From assembly GCA_938039195.1 (NCBI GenBank), contig CALHVK010000042.1, forward strand, positions 1 to 34,201: a stretch of DNA of 34,201 nucleotides, in the 5' to 3' direction. This DNA is from an uncultured Carnobacteriaceae bacterium. Lineage in GTDB: Bacteria; Bacillota; Bacilli; Lactobacillales; Aerococcaceae. Within the stretch, counting starts at the first letter, position 1. Each line of letters starts with the position of its first letter. Under the pieces are notes generated by a model. It was not told where the DNA came from. It did no database searches and was given only the letters and a program-made list of their open reading frames with translations. The position numbers and the translations under genes are program-made. Shown here one piece after another: positions 7,612-15,172 of the stretch.

Positions 7612-8760
7612 TTATTGGTCTTCTTGTACGCGACGTTTTCTGACTCCCCAGAATTGGAAGTAGTCGGTACGGATTGCTCCGTTATAGAGTTTGCGTTTCT
7701 TTGTGGCTTTTTGACCATAGTGGTCTTCGAACGTTAAGTCGCTCGTTAAGATGTACTTACTCCAAGTTTCCAGTGGAGCATAAGTTTCACCCATTTGCTT
7801 ATAGATGGCTTGAGCCTGTTCTTGTGAAAGAAGACGATCTCCATAAGGTGGATTTGCAACGATAATTCCATTTTCTTTCTTGGTGCGGAAGTCTTTTAAT
7901 TGCATTTGCTTGAATTCAATTTGATCCGCGACGCCTGCTTTAATGGCATTTTGTTTCGCAATTTCAATCATAGAACCATCAATATCGGCACCAAGAATAT
8001 CCAGTTGAAGGTCAGTTCGAATTTCTTTTCTAGCTTCTTCTCTGACTTTATCGAAGACACCAGGAGTAAAGAAAGTCCATTTTTCAGCGGCAAACGAACG
8101 ATTCAATCCAGGAGCGATATTCTTTCCGATAAGAGCCGCTTCGATTGGAATTGTACCAGAACCGCAAGTAGGGTCATAGAATGGTTTATCGGGATACCAG
8201 CTTGTGAGCATGACTAGAGCAGCAGCCATGTTTTCTTTAAGCGGTGCGCCACCTTTTTCTGTACGGTACCCACGCTTGAAAAGACTCGTTCCACTCGTGT
8301 CGATGGTTAAAGTCACAACATCTTTTAAAATCGCCACTTCGATAGGATAGAGGGCACCAGACTCAGGTAAATGAGTACGACGGTGATAAGCCTCGCTTAA
8401 ACGATTAACAATCGCTTTTTTTACAATCGATTGGCAGTTAGGAACACTGTGAAGCGTTGATTTCACAGATTTACCGGATACTGGGAATTCAGCATCGACT
8501 GGAAGAATTTTCTCCCAAGGAATCGCCTTTGTTTGTTCAAAGAGCGAGTCGAATGTTTTTGCAGTGAATTGTCCCATAATGATTTTGATACGGTCGGCTG
8601 TACGAAGCCAAATATTTGTACGAGCAATATCGTAATCGTCACCTTCAAAAAAGGCTTTTCCGTTTTCTACTTGAACGTCGTAACCCATGTTGCGTAATTC
8701 TTTTCCAACAAGAGCTTCGATGCCTGCAGCAGCAGTAGCTACTAATTTATATTTTGTCAT
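7612..8760 (-). CDS. rlmL: THUMP-domain class I SAM-dependent 23S rRNA guanine-N2 methyltransferase (YpsC/RlmL type)
   Basis: The predicted enzyme methylates a guanine of 23S rRNA (RlmL/YpsC family, m2G). The 382-residue product has an N-terminal segment and THUMP domain (about 5-155, with YDVQVENGKAFFEGDDY and RTADRIKI). The catalytic Rossmann domain follows. Its SAM-binding motif is FYDPTCGSGTIPIEA near 194-208, and the N6/N2-methylase motif NPPYGDRL is near 302-309. I choose ATG 8760, with AAGGAG 7 nt upstream. A longer reading to 8805 would run into the rnpB terminator and lacks a ribosome binding site. The gene follows rnpB and gpsB on the same strand, an order common in Firmicutes. Such proteins are sometimes mislabelled as DNA adenine methylases because of NPPY. 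Confidence 0.92.
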   Translation of the reverse strand: MTKYKLVATAAAGIEALVGKELRNMGYDVQVENGKAFFEGDDYDIARTNIWLRTADRIKIIMGQFTAKTFDSLFEQTKAIPWEKILPVDAEFPVSGKSVKSTLHSVPNCQSIVKKAIVNRLSEAYHRRTHLPESGALYPIEVAILKDVVTLTIDTSGTSLFKRGYRTEKGGAPLKENMAAALVMLTSWYPDKPFYDPTCGSGTIPIEAALIGKNIAPGLNRSFAAEKWTFFTPGVFDKVREEARKEIRTDLQLDILGADIDGSMIEIAKQNAIKAGVADQIEFKQMQLKDFRTKKENGIIVANPPYGDRLLSQEQAQAIYKQMGETYAPLETWSKYILTSDLTFEDHYGQKATKKRKLYNGAIRTDYFQFWGVRKRRVQEDQ

Positions 8761-8780
8761 AGATTTCTCCTTTATTCGTA

Positions 8781-8812
8781 AAAAGAGGAGTGGACACAAG
8801 GCCACACTCCTT
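8781..8812 (-). terminator. Terminator downstream of rnpB
   Basis: On the minus strand GGAGTG...CACTCC forms a hairpin, extended by a bulged inner GG/TC pairing, followed by CTCTTTTTAC. It lies between the 3' end of RNase P RNA and the methyltransferase start. Readthrough may supply the methyltransferase, since no separate promoter is obvious. Confidence 0.7.
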
Positions 8813-8827
8813 ACAATTCGCTAAAAT

Positions 8828-9203
8828 CCTGAAGTAAACTTCTGTAAGCCATGTTCTGTTCCATTTAATAGCAGGATCTATTAAATTTCAGTAATCATCT
8901 GTCTACACAAAATGTGTCTCTTTTTTCGTTCATTTCCTAATAAGAGTGCCCCTACCATAAGTTTGGGTTGCTCGCTCGAGGGGTTTACCGCGTTCCACCA
9001 ATTCCGTTTCCAGAATTGCTTCGTCACTGTGGCACTTTCAAGAATACTAGAGCATAGCATTGCCGTAGCTCGTTTTTCTGCCGTCAACCTAAAGTTGCCT
9101 TAGCTTATTGTTTCGCTAAGCACGATCACTACAAGCATCTCAGCCTGTGCGAGCATGGACTTTCCTCAGCAAATTAATGCCGCGATTACTCAAAGTTTAC
9201 TAA
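8828..9203 (-). ncRNA. rnpB: RNase P RNA, bacterial type B
   Basis: This is the catalytic RNA of RNase P, which matures the 5' ends of tRNAs. On the minus strand it carries the universal blocks GAGGAAAGTCCATGCTCGCAC, AAAGTGCCACAGTGACGAAG, GGAACGCGGTAAACCCCTCG and GAACAGAACATGGCTTACAG in the right order. The terminal P1 helix is visible as AGTAAACTT near the 5' end (9195-9203) pairing with AAGTTTACT near the 3' end (8833-8841). The overall order and internal blocks match the Bacillus (type B) form. Length is about 376 nt, against about 400 for B. subtilis. A weak -10 (TATAAC, 9218-9223 minus) lies just upstream. The ends are judged from P1 and are good to about 5 nt. Short reading frames across this region are not genes. 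Confidence 0.96.
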
Positions 9204-9237
9204 ATTTAAAAAAGTTCGTTATATCAGATTTGATATA

Positions 9238-9651
9238 TTAATAGTTATTGTCGCGTACTGGTGTAATGACGCGTGTTTTGTAGAAATCATCATCGTCTTC
9301 TGCAACATCTTGAGAAGGAGAAGAGTAGTTGTCTTCTTCTAATTTAGAATCGAAAACGTGTTTTTCTAAGTTTGATAAACGTTTTAAGATGTCAAAGTTT
9401 GTAACTCCTGATGAAGATACATTGCTTGAACGATTTGCTTTTGAAACAGTAGCTTGACGTGAGAGTTCGTCTACTTTTGTTAATAAGCGTTCGTTTTCAG
9501 CTTGTAAGAAGCTGATTTCTTTTTGGAATGTGTCATAATCACGAATAATTAAATCTAAAAATGCATCGACTTCTTCAATGTCGAATCCTCTGAATGAGCG
9601 TTTAAATTGTTTTTGTAAAATATCTTTTGTACTTAATGAAATACGTGCCAT
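9238..9651 (-). CDS. gpsB: Cell division regulator GpsB (DivIVA-domain protein)
   Basis: GpsB is a membrane-proximal adaptor that coordinates penicillin-binding proteins with division in Firmicutes. The 137-residue product has the DivIVA-type N-terminal lipid/PBP-binding domain: LSTKDILQKQFKRSFRGFDI followed by EEVDAFLDLIIRDYDTFQKE. A coiled coil runs to about residue 65, then a Ser/Asn-rich linker. The conserved C-terminal trimerisation helix NFDILKRLSNLEKHVF is near 84-99. About 38 further residues follow, with an acidic EDDDD stretch. Typical GpsB proteins are about 100-115 residues, so this tail is extra. An AAGGGGAAAG ribosome binding site precedes the ATG. Placement immediately upstream of rnpB is the common Lactobacillales arrangement. 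Confidence 0.93.
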   Translation of the reverse strand: MARISLSTKDILQKQFKRSFRGFDIEEVDAFLDLIIRDYDTFQKEISFLQAENERLLTKVDELSRQATVSKANRSSNVSSSGVTNFDILKRLSNLEKHVFDSKLEEDNYSSPSQDVAEDDDDFYKTRVITPVRDNNY

Positions 9652-9774
9652 AATTACTTTCCCCTTTTTTAATCTGTCAAATAGTCATTAATTAATTTAT
9701 CTTCTTAATGATACTAAAATCCATGCGAAAATACAAATAGGATAGGGTTATTTTTAGTTATTTTTAATGAAATT

Positions 9775-9783
9775 TGTTATAAT
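9775..9783 (+). promoter_or_regulatory. Extended -10 promoter for prmA-rsmE
   Basis: TGTTATAAT is a perfect extended -10 (TATAAT at 9778-9783), 33 nt before the prmA ATG. The -35 position holds only TAGTTA. Confidence 0.7.
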
Positions 9784-9816
9784 TTTTAAAAAATACAAGT
9801 AAAGAAGAGGATTAAC

Positions 9817-10761
9817 ATGAACTGGTTAGAAGTCACAGTAAATACGCATTCTGAGAGCGTCGAAGTCGTAAGTTCGATTTTAATTGAATTAGGCTCAAAA
9901 GGAGTGTCGATTGATGATCCACAAGACTATTATCAATTAACAGATGAACAATTAGAATGGTTGAAAGTGCAACAAAAAGACTTATACGATACAGATACAG
10001 TCATTGTGAAGGGATATTTCCAACCAAGCCAATGGACGAAAGAAGCAAAAGCTCAGTTAGATGAACAATTAAAAGAGCTTGCAAGTTACGGTTTGGAAAC
10101 TGGACCTTTAACCGTTCGTGTGAGTGAGGTTGGGGAGGAAGACTGGGCAACGGCGTGGAAACAATACTACTTCCCAGTACGTGTAACACGTTATTTAACC
10201 GTTGTTCCAAGTTGGGTTGATTACGAGAAAGAACAAGAAGATGAACTTTTAATTGAATTAGATCCAGGTCTTGCGTTTGGCACAGGAACGCACCCAACAA
10301 CACAGCTCTCACTTACAGCGCTTGAACAGACGATTCGTGGTGGAGAAAGCGTCTTAGACGTTGGTACTGGTTCGGGCGTATTAAGTATCGCCTCTAAACT
10401 GTTAGGGGCTGGACAAGTAACCGCCTTTGATATTGATGAAATGGCTACACGTGTAGCAAAAGAAAATATTGCATTGAACCCTACGATTGGTTCAATCGAT
10501 GTCTATGAAAATAACTTACTCGTTGGTGTAGACCAAAAGAGTGATTTAATTGTGGCGAATATTTTAGCTGAGATTTTAGTTCAAATGCCAAAAGATACGT
10601 ATCGTAACTTAAATGAGAATGGAACATTAATTTTATCAGGGATTATTGAATCAAAAGCACGTGAAGTACAAGAAGCATATGAAGAAGCAGGGTTTACTCT
10701 AGTAGAACGCATGACGATGAAAGAGTGGAACTGCTTTGTAATGAAAAAGGATGTAGAATAA
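9817..10761 (+). CDS. prmA: Ribosomal protein L11 methyltransferase PrmA
   Basis: PrmA is a cytoplasmic SAM-dependent enzyme that trimethylates ribosomal protein L11. The 314-residue product has the L11-binding N-terminal domain (MNWLEVTVNTHSESVEVVSS). The catalytic domain follows, with ELDPGLAFGTGTHPTTQLSL near 147-166, the SAM-binding motif VLDVGTGSGVLSIAS near 180-194, and the VANILAEILV motif near 247-256. Length is normal for the family (about 310-317). GAAGAGG lies upstream of the ATG. The stop codon overlaps the ATG of rsmE by one base, so the two are translationally coupled. Confidence 0.97.
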   Translation: MNWLEVTVNTHSESVEVVSSILIELGSKGVSIDDPQDYYQLTDEQLEWLKVQQKDLYDTDTVIVKGYFQPSQWTKEAKAQLDEQLKELASYGLETGPLTVRVSEVGEEDWATAWKQYYFPVRVTRYLTVVPSWVDYEKEQEDELLIELDPGLAFGTGTHPTTQLSLTALEQTIRGGESVLDVGTGSGVLSIASKLLGAGQVTAFDIDEMATRVAKENIALNPTIGSIDVYENNLLVGVDQKSDLIVANILAEILVQMPKDTYRNLNENGTLILSGIIESKAREVQEAYEEAGFTLVERMTMKEWNCFVMKKDVE

Positions 10762-11507
10762 TGCAACGGTATTTTGTAAAAGGAATTGTCAGTGAAATGA
10801 CGCATTCGCTAGAATTCTCAAAAGAGCAAGTGCATCAATTGAAGAAAGTGATGAGAGTACGTGTGGGAGAACTATTCGAAGTGGTTGATGATAACAGTCA
10901 ATTAGCCATTGTTGAAGTGACTGCATTAGAACCATTTGAAGTGAAAGCCGTAGAACTTTTAGAGCAGAAAGTAGAATTACCAGTTGCAGTTACGATTGCA
11001 GTTGGTCTCTCAAAAGGAGATAAACTTGACTGGATTGTCCAAAAGGCGACAGAACTAGGCGTGAGTGAAATCATTCCGCTTTCTATGACACGAAACGTAG
11101 TTAAATGGACAGGAGATAAGTCATCTAAAAAAATCGAACGACTTCAAAAGATTGCCGAAGAAGCGAGCGAACAATCGCATCGACTCAAAGTTCCTCGCGT
11201 AACGAACGTAATGACATTAAAAGAGTTGGCTAGTTATACTTCGCACTTTGAACAGAAGTTAATTGCCTATGAAGAGTCTGCTAAAGTTGGAGAAAGCCTT
11301 CAATTGGTTAAGAGTTTACAGTCATTACAAGGCAACGAGCGCATTATTTTCGTCTTCGGACCAGAAGGTGGCGTCGAAGAACAAGAGGTGGAGTTATTAG
11401 AGAAAAGTGGATATCTTCCATGTTCTCTTGGGCCACGTATTTTACGCGCTGAAACAGCACCGTTGTATGCACTAGCTGCAGTTTCCTATCAATGTGAGTT
11501 ATTATAA
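10761..11507 (+). CDS. rsmE: 16S rRNA (uracil1498-N3)-methyltransferase RsmE
   Basis: RsmE methylates N3 of U1498 in 16S rRNA. The 248-residue product starts MQRYFVKG and has an N-terminal PUA-like domain with VHQLKKVMRVRVGE. The C-terminal SPOUT (knotted) methyltransferase domain carries ATELGVSEIIPL, FVFGPEGGVEEQEVE and SLGPRILRAETAPL, the SAM-binding knot. I choose the ATG at 10761, which overlaps the prmA stop as TAATG. A longer frame starting at 10725 lies wholly inside prmA and has no support. Length is normal for the family. Confidence 0.96.
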   Translation: MQRYFVKGIVSEMTHSLEFSKEQVHQLKKVMRVRVGELFEVVDDNSQLAIVEVTALEPFEVKAVELLEQKVELPVAVTIAVGLSKGDKLDWIVQKATELGVSEIIPLSMTRNVVKWTGDKSSKKIERLQKIAEEASEQSHRLKVPRVTNVMTLKELASYTSHFEQKLIAYEESAKVGESLQLVKSLQSLQGNERIIFVFGPEGGVEEQEVELLEKSGYLPCSLGPRILRAETAPLYALAAVSYQCELL

Positions 11508-11517
11508 GAACCAATAG

Positions 11518-11546
11518 TTGACGATAGTCTCATGTCGCGTTACTAT
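11518..11546 (+). promoter_or_regulatory. relA sigma-A promoter
   Basis: TTGACG (11518-11523), a 17-bp spacer and TACTAT (11541-11546) in the 80-bp gap before relA. It would give a leader of about 35 nt. Confidence 0.68.
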
Positions 11547-11587
11547 AAAGATTACATTGAAGCAAGAAATGCTTAAGGAGTTTACAA

Positions 11588-13804
11588 ATGTCTAAAAATA
11601 AGACTTATACCGCAGATGATGTCCTTGCAATGTGTAAGGAGTACATGAACGAAACACATATTAAATTTATTGAAAAAGCAATCTATTTTGCGACATATGC
11701 TCATAAAGAACAAATTCGTAAATCTGGAGAAGCTTATATTGTGCATCCCATTCAAGTAGCTGGGATTCTTGCTGAATTAAAGCTAGATCCAGACACGATT
11801 GCAACTGGGTTTCTTCATGATGTCGTTGAGGATACTGGTTTTAGTATTGACGATATCGAGTATGAATTTGGCAAAGATGTGGCATTTCTTGTTGAAGGTG
11901 TTACAAAGCTAGGGAAAATTAAATATAAATCTCATGCAGAACAACAAGCGGAAAATCACCGTAAGATGCTTCTTGCGATGGCAAATGATCTTCGTGTAAT
12001 CATGGTAAAATTGGCAGACCGTTTGCATAATTTACGAACGTTGAAATTCCATAAGCCTGAAAAGCAACGCATGATTGCAGAAGAGACGCTTGAGATTTAT
12101 GCACCGCTCGCACATCGTCTAGGGATGAATAAAATTAAGTGGGAATTAGAAGATACGTCTCTTCGTTATTTAAACCCACAGCAATATTATCGTATCGTCC
12201 ATTTAATGAATTCAAAACGTGATGAACGAGAAGAGTACATTAATACAACGATTGAAAATATTAAAGAAGCGACAAAAGATTTGGAAATTGATGCGGTCAT
12301 TTACGGACGTCCAAAACATATTTATTCCATCTACCGTAAAATGAAGGACCAAAAGAAACAGTTTAGTGAGATTTACGATTTACTTGCCATCCGTGTATTA
12401 GTAGATAGCATTAAAGATTGCTACGCTGTTCTTGGAGCGATTCATACAAAATGGAAACCAATGCCAGGTCGTTTTAAAGACTATATTGCGATTCCAAAGG
12501 CGAATATGTATCAATCCATCCACACAACCGTGATCGGACCGGGCGGACGACCAGTAGAAATTCAAATCCGTACGTTTGAAATGCACAGAGTTGCTGAATA
12601 CGGGGTTGCGGCTCACTGGGCTTATAAAGAAGGAAATAAAGAAAAAGTGACGAACGATCCATTACAAAAACAATTGGATTGGTTCAAAGACTTAATTGAA
12701 CTACAAAATGAAACAAAAGATGCCAAAGATTTCATGAATAGCGTGAAGGAAGACATCTTTGGCGATAAGGTCTATGTCTTTACACCAAAAGGAGATGTAT
12801 CTGAGCTTCCTTTAGGTTCTGGCCCACTTGATTTTGCTTATAATATCCATACTGAAGTCGGAAACAAAACAGTCGGTGCCAAAGTCAATAATAAGATTGT
12901 TCCATTGAACTATCAGTTAAAGACTGGTGATATCGTAGAAGTCTTAACGTCAGCAAATTCGTTTGGACCTTCTCGTGACTGGATTAATTTAGTATTTACG
13001 AGTCGTGCAAAGAATAAAATCAAGCGTTTCTTTAAATTACAAGACCGTGATGAGAATATTCTAAAAGGGCGCGAATTATTAGAAAAACAAATTACAGAAC
13101 TTGGATTTAATTTCAAGGACTTCATGACCAAACAAGGAATGAAGGATATTGCCACTCGTTTCAATTTTGGAACAGAAGAAGACTTGTTTGCTGCAATTGG
13201 ATTTGGTGAGATTTCGTATCAAACGGTTGCTAATAAGATGACTGACAAGGCTCGTCGCGAAATCGAAGACCAAAAAGTAGTGGAGACAGCCTTTGAGAAA
13301 ACAACTCCTCAAGGACAGAAGAAAGAAAGTCAAAAGATGAAGATTCGTCACGAAGGTGGCGTTGTCATCGAAGGAGTGGACAATCTACTTATCCGTTTAA
13401 GTCGTTGTTGTAACCCAGTTCCAGGGGACGATATTGTTGGTTATATTACAAAAGGACGTGGGATTTCTGTTCATAGAAAAGACTGTCCAAACGTTCAAGT
13501 ACCAGAGAACGAACAAAGTCGTTTAATTGAAGTTGATTGGGAAGATACAGCTAATACAAGTCAGCAATATGATACAGAGCTTGTTGTAGAAGGATACAAT
13601 AGAAATGGATTGTTAAACGAAGTCTTAAACGTTATTAATAGTACGACGAAATCATTGAACTCTGTGAATGGTAAAGTCGATGCGAATAAGATTGCGACGA
13701 TTTCAGTGAATATCGGAATTATGAATACGCATCAATTAGATTTTATTGTGGATAAAATTAAACAGATTCCAGATGTATACAGTGTTCGTCGTGTGATTTC
13801 ATAG
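11588..13804 (+). CDS. relA: Bifunctional (p)ppGpp synthetase/hydrolase Rel
   Basis: Rel makes and degrades the alarmone (p)ppGpp in the stringent response. The 738-residue product has all domains of long RSH enzymes. The HD hydrolase has HPIQVAGI near 53 and the intact HDVVEDT motif near 77. The synthetase has YGRPKHIYSIYRKMK near 238 and the G-loop region RFKDYIAIPKANMYQSIHTT near 295. The TGS domain begins near 392 (KVYVFTPKGDVSELP). The conserved-cysteine region SRCCNPVPGDDIVGYITKG is near 604, and the C-terminal ACT domain starts at about 655. Both catalytic halves look intact, so it should be a bifunctional Rel. TAAGGAG precedes the ATG by 9 nt. dtd follows after 9 nt, a conserved pairing in Firmicutes. 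Confidence 0.97.
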   Translation: MSKNKTYTADDVLAMCKEYMNETHIKFIEKAIYFATYAHKEQIRKSGEAYIVHPIQVAGILAELKLDPDTIATGFLHDVVEDTGFSIDDIEYEFGKDVAFLVEGVTKLGKIKYKSHAEQQAENHRKMLLAMANDLRVIMVKLADRLHNLRTLKFHKPEKQRMIAEETLEIYAPLAHRLGMNKIKWELEDTSLRYLNPQQYYRIVHLMNSKRDEREEYINTTIENIKEATKDLEIDAVIYGRPKHIYSIYRKMKDQKKQFSEIYDLLAIRVLVDSIKDCYAVLGAIHTKWKPMPGRFKDYIAIPKANMYQSIHTTVIGPGGRPVEIQIRTFEMHRVAEYGVAAHWAYKEGNKEKVTNDPLQKQLDWFKDLIELQNETKDAKDFMNSVKEDIFGDKVYVFTPKGDVSELPLGSGPLDFAYNIHTEVGNKTVGAKVNNKIVPLNYQLKTGDIVEVLTSANSFGPSRDWINLVFTSRAKNKIKRFFKLQDRDENILKGRELLEKQITELGFNFKDFMTKQGMKDIATRFNFGTEEDLFAAIGFGEISYQTVANKMTDKARREIEDQKVVETAFEKTTPQGQKKESQKMKIRHEGGVVIEGVDNLLIRLSRCCNPVPGDDIVGYITKGRGISVHRKDCPNVQVPENEQSRLIEVDWEDTANTSQQYDTELVVEGYNRNGLLNEVLNVINSTTKSLNSVNGKVDANKIATISVNIGIMNTHQLDFIVDKIKQIPDVYSVRRVIS

Positions 13805-13813
13805 GAGGAATTC

Positions 13814-14263
13814 ATGAGAATTGTATTGCAACGAGTGAAGTCTGCAAGTGTTTCTATCGATGACGTCGTTGTCGGTAAGATTAATCAAGGCTTCTTATTG
13901 TTAGTTGGTGTGGGCCCTGAAGATACTAGTGATGATGCGTCTTACTTAGCAAGAAAGATTGCGGGGATGCGTATCTTTAGTGATGAAAATGGAAAAATGA
14001 ATTTATCGATTGACCAAATCGGAGGAAAGATTTTATCCGTTTCGCAGTTTACGCTATTTGCCGACACGAAGAAAGGGAATAGACCTTCCTTTACAGGCGC
14101 TGCCAGTCCAGATTTCGCTACAAACCTATACGAAGAATTCAATGAGTTGCTGCGTACGGAGTATGGGTTAACCGTTGAAACAGGAGAGTTTGGTGCAGAT
14201 ATGCAAGTGAGTCTTGTGAATGACGGACCAGTGACCATTATTCTAGATACTAAAAATCATTAA
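13814..14263 (+). CDS. dtd: D-aminoacyl-tRNA deacylase Dtd
   Basis: Dtd hydrolyses D-aminoacyl-tRNAs, and Gly-tRNA(Ala), as chiral proofreading. The 149-residue product starts MRIVLQRVKSASVSID. It carries the two family motifs: SQFTLFADTKKGNRPSFTGA (about residues 77-96), containing the catalytic-site SQxT, and NDGPVTIILDT near the C terminus, with the cross-subunit Gly-Pro. Length is normal. AGGAGG precedes the ATG, 9 nt after relA stops. A strong terminator directly follows the stop codon. Confidence 0.97.
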   Translation: MRIVLQRVKSASVSIDDVVVGKINQGFLLLVGVGPEDTSDDASYLARKIAGMRIFSDENGKMNLSIDQIGGKILSVSQFTLFADTKKGNRPSFTGAASPDFATNLYEEFNELLRTEYGLTVETGEFGADMQVSLVNDGPVTIILDTKNH

Positions 14264-14298
14264 AAATAAGCACAGGAGAAATCCTGTGCTTATTTATT
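14264..14298 (+). terminator. Terminator after relA-dtd
   Basis: A perfect 14-bp stem (AAATAAGCACAGGA / TCCTGTGCTTATTT) with a GAAA tetraloop, beginning one base after the dtd stop codon. Confidence 0.88.
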
Positions 14299-14310
14299 TA
14301 GTGATATTTA

Positions 14311-14769
14311 TTAAGGACGTTTGTTTTCTAAGTCTGTTCTTACGACTAAAACATCGCAAGACGCATTTCGAATCACATACTCAGAAACAGAACCGATAAA
14401 GAGACGTTCCACCGCGTTTAATCCAGTAGCGCCCATCATAATAAGATCGATTCCATAGTCTTTTGGAAGTTGTTTTGAAATGATTGCTTTTGGTGAGCCG
14501 TATTCAAGAACAGTTTCAACATCAGTAAAGTTATGAGTCTTAGCATATTCCACATATTCTGCAAATAAGTTTTCGGCTTGTTTACGAATCTCATCAGAGA
14601 AGTTACCTTCAAAACCAGTTGGAGTTTGAAGTGAACGAGTATCGATTACATGTGTTAAAACAAGTTTCGCATGATTTCGTTTAGCAACTTCAATAGCTTT
14701 ATCAAAGGCTAGTTTTGCTTCTTTAGACCCATCGATCGGAACGAGTATTTTTTCATATTCATGAAACAT
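14311..14769 (-). CDS. Universal stress protein, UspA family
   Basis: This is a single-domain cytoplasmic USP of 152 residues. It starts MFHEYEKILVPIDGSKEAKL, the usual first beta strand with the ATP-contacting Asp. The nucleotide-binding pattern G-x2-G-x9-G-S appears as GATGLNAVERLFIGSVSEYV near the C terminus, so it is an ATP-binding USP. Length is typical. AAGGATG lies upstream of the ATG, and a TATAAT promoter precedes it. It stands alone between the dtd terminator and the 6S RNA gene. The specific stress or ligand cannot be deduced. Confidence 0.93.
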   Translation of the reverse strand: MFHEYEKILVPIDGSKEAKLAFDKAIEVAKRNHAKLVLTHVIDTRSLQTPTGFEGNFSDEIRKQAENLFAEYVEYAKTHNFTDVETVLEYGSPKAIISKQLPKDYGIDLIMMGATGLNAVERLFIGSVSEYVIRNASCDVLVVRTDLENKRP

Positions 14770-14798
14770 ATCATCACATCCTTATTCTTGATATTCTT

Positions 14799-14827
14799 AT
14801 TATACACCTAAATAAAACGAATGAAAA
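14799..14827 (-). promoter_or_regulatory. Promoter of the universal stress protein gene
   Basis: On the minus strand TTTTCA (14822-14827), a 17-bp spacer and a perfect TATAAT (14799-14804), about 30 nt before the ATG. Confidence 0.65.
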
Positions 14828-14860
14828 GGGAACCAAAACGGATAGTATAGGGATTTTTGC

Positions 14861-14888
14861 AAAAAGAAAAACCACTCATAAAGAGTGG
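14861..14888 (-). terminator. Terminator of the 6S RNA transcript
   Basis: On the minus strand CCACTC-TTTAT-GAGTGG is followed by TTTTTCTTTTT. It lies about 19 nt beyond the predicted 3' end of the mature RNA. A small AAAGTTATTAACTTT hairpin precedes it. Confidence 0.82.
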
Positions 14889-14906
14889 CCTAAAGTTAAT
14901 AACTTT

Positions 14907-15100
14907 ATATAGATTTCCAGTGATGCCGTTTGATGTATTTGTTAGTTTGAACCCGCATCTAAAGCAGGTGGGCTTCTATGTATTACTTCCTAACTACCAA
15001 GTGAAAGGGCTTGTTATCTGTAATATCAATCTGAATCCCTAAAAAGTCGTAAATTGTTCGGTCAACACTTAGTAAATACCGCGCACATCGTAGATCTCTA
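14907..15100 (-). ncRNA. ssrS: Probable 6S RNA
   Basis: The 403-bp gap between uspA and rarA holds an RNA-gene-like unit on the minus strand: a perfect -10 box, about 193 nt of sequence, then a strong terminator. 6S RNA binds housekeeping RNA polymerase and damps transcription in stationary phase. Support is fourfold. The length fits the usual 180-200 nt. The two ends pair as a long interrupted helix (AUAGA/UCUAU, then GAUGU/GCAUC). The interior contains a hairpin-rich middle (GAAGCCCACC...GCGGGUUC). The gene lies next to rarA, as ssrS does in Bacillus. I identified it by structure and context, not by an alignment. tmRNA is excluded because no tRNA-like end is present. Ends are approximate to about 5 nt. 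Confidence 0.75.
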
Positions 15101-15104
15101 TGTC

Positions 15105-15110
15105 ATTATA
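15105..15110 (-). promoter_or_regulatory. -10 box of the 6S RNA promoter
   Basis: A perfect TATAAT on the minus strand (GCTACTATAATGAC) would start transcription near 15097-15099, where the terminal helix begins. The -35 is less clear; GCATTT at 18-bp spacing is the best candidate. Confidence 0.7.
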
Positions 15111-15172
15111 GTAGCACATGAAACGGTGAAATGCAATAAAACTTTGGTACCGATTTCTTAAGAAATCACTAA

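Noticed and set aside
7612..8760. DNA adenine methyltransferase or restriction-modification gene, based on NPPY
   Set aside because: The N-terminal THUMP domain and the rnpB-gpsB context identify an rRNA methyltransferase.
8881..9103. Reading frames of 63 and 68 residues on both strands
   Set aside because: Both lie inside the highly conserved RNase P RNA; no ribosome binding sites.
14857..15042. Plus-strand reading frame of 61 residues in the gap between the stress protein gene and rarA
   Set aside because: It has no ribosome binding site, its composition is unlike a protein, and it is the antisense of the probable 6S RNA and its terminator.
14907..15100. tmRNA (ssrA) instead of 6S RNA
   Set aside because: No tRNA-like acceptor end, no T-arm motif followed by CCA and no tag reading frame were found.
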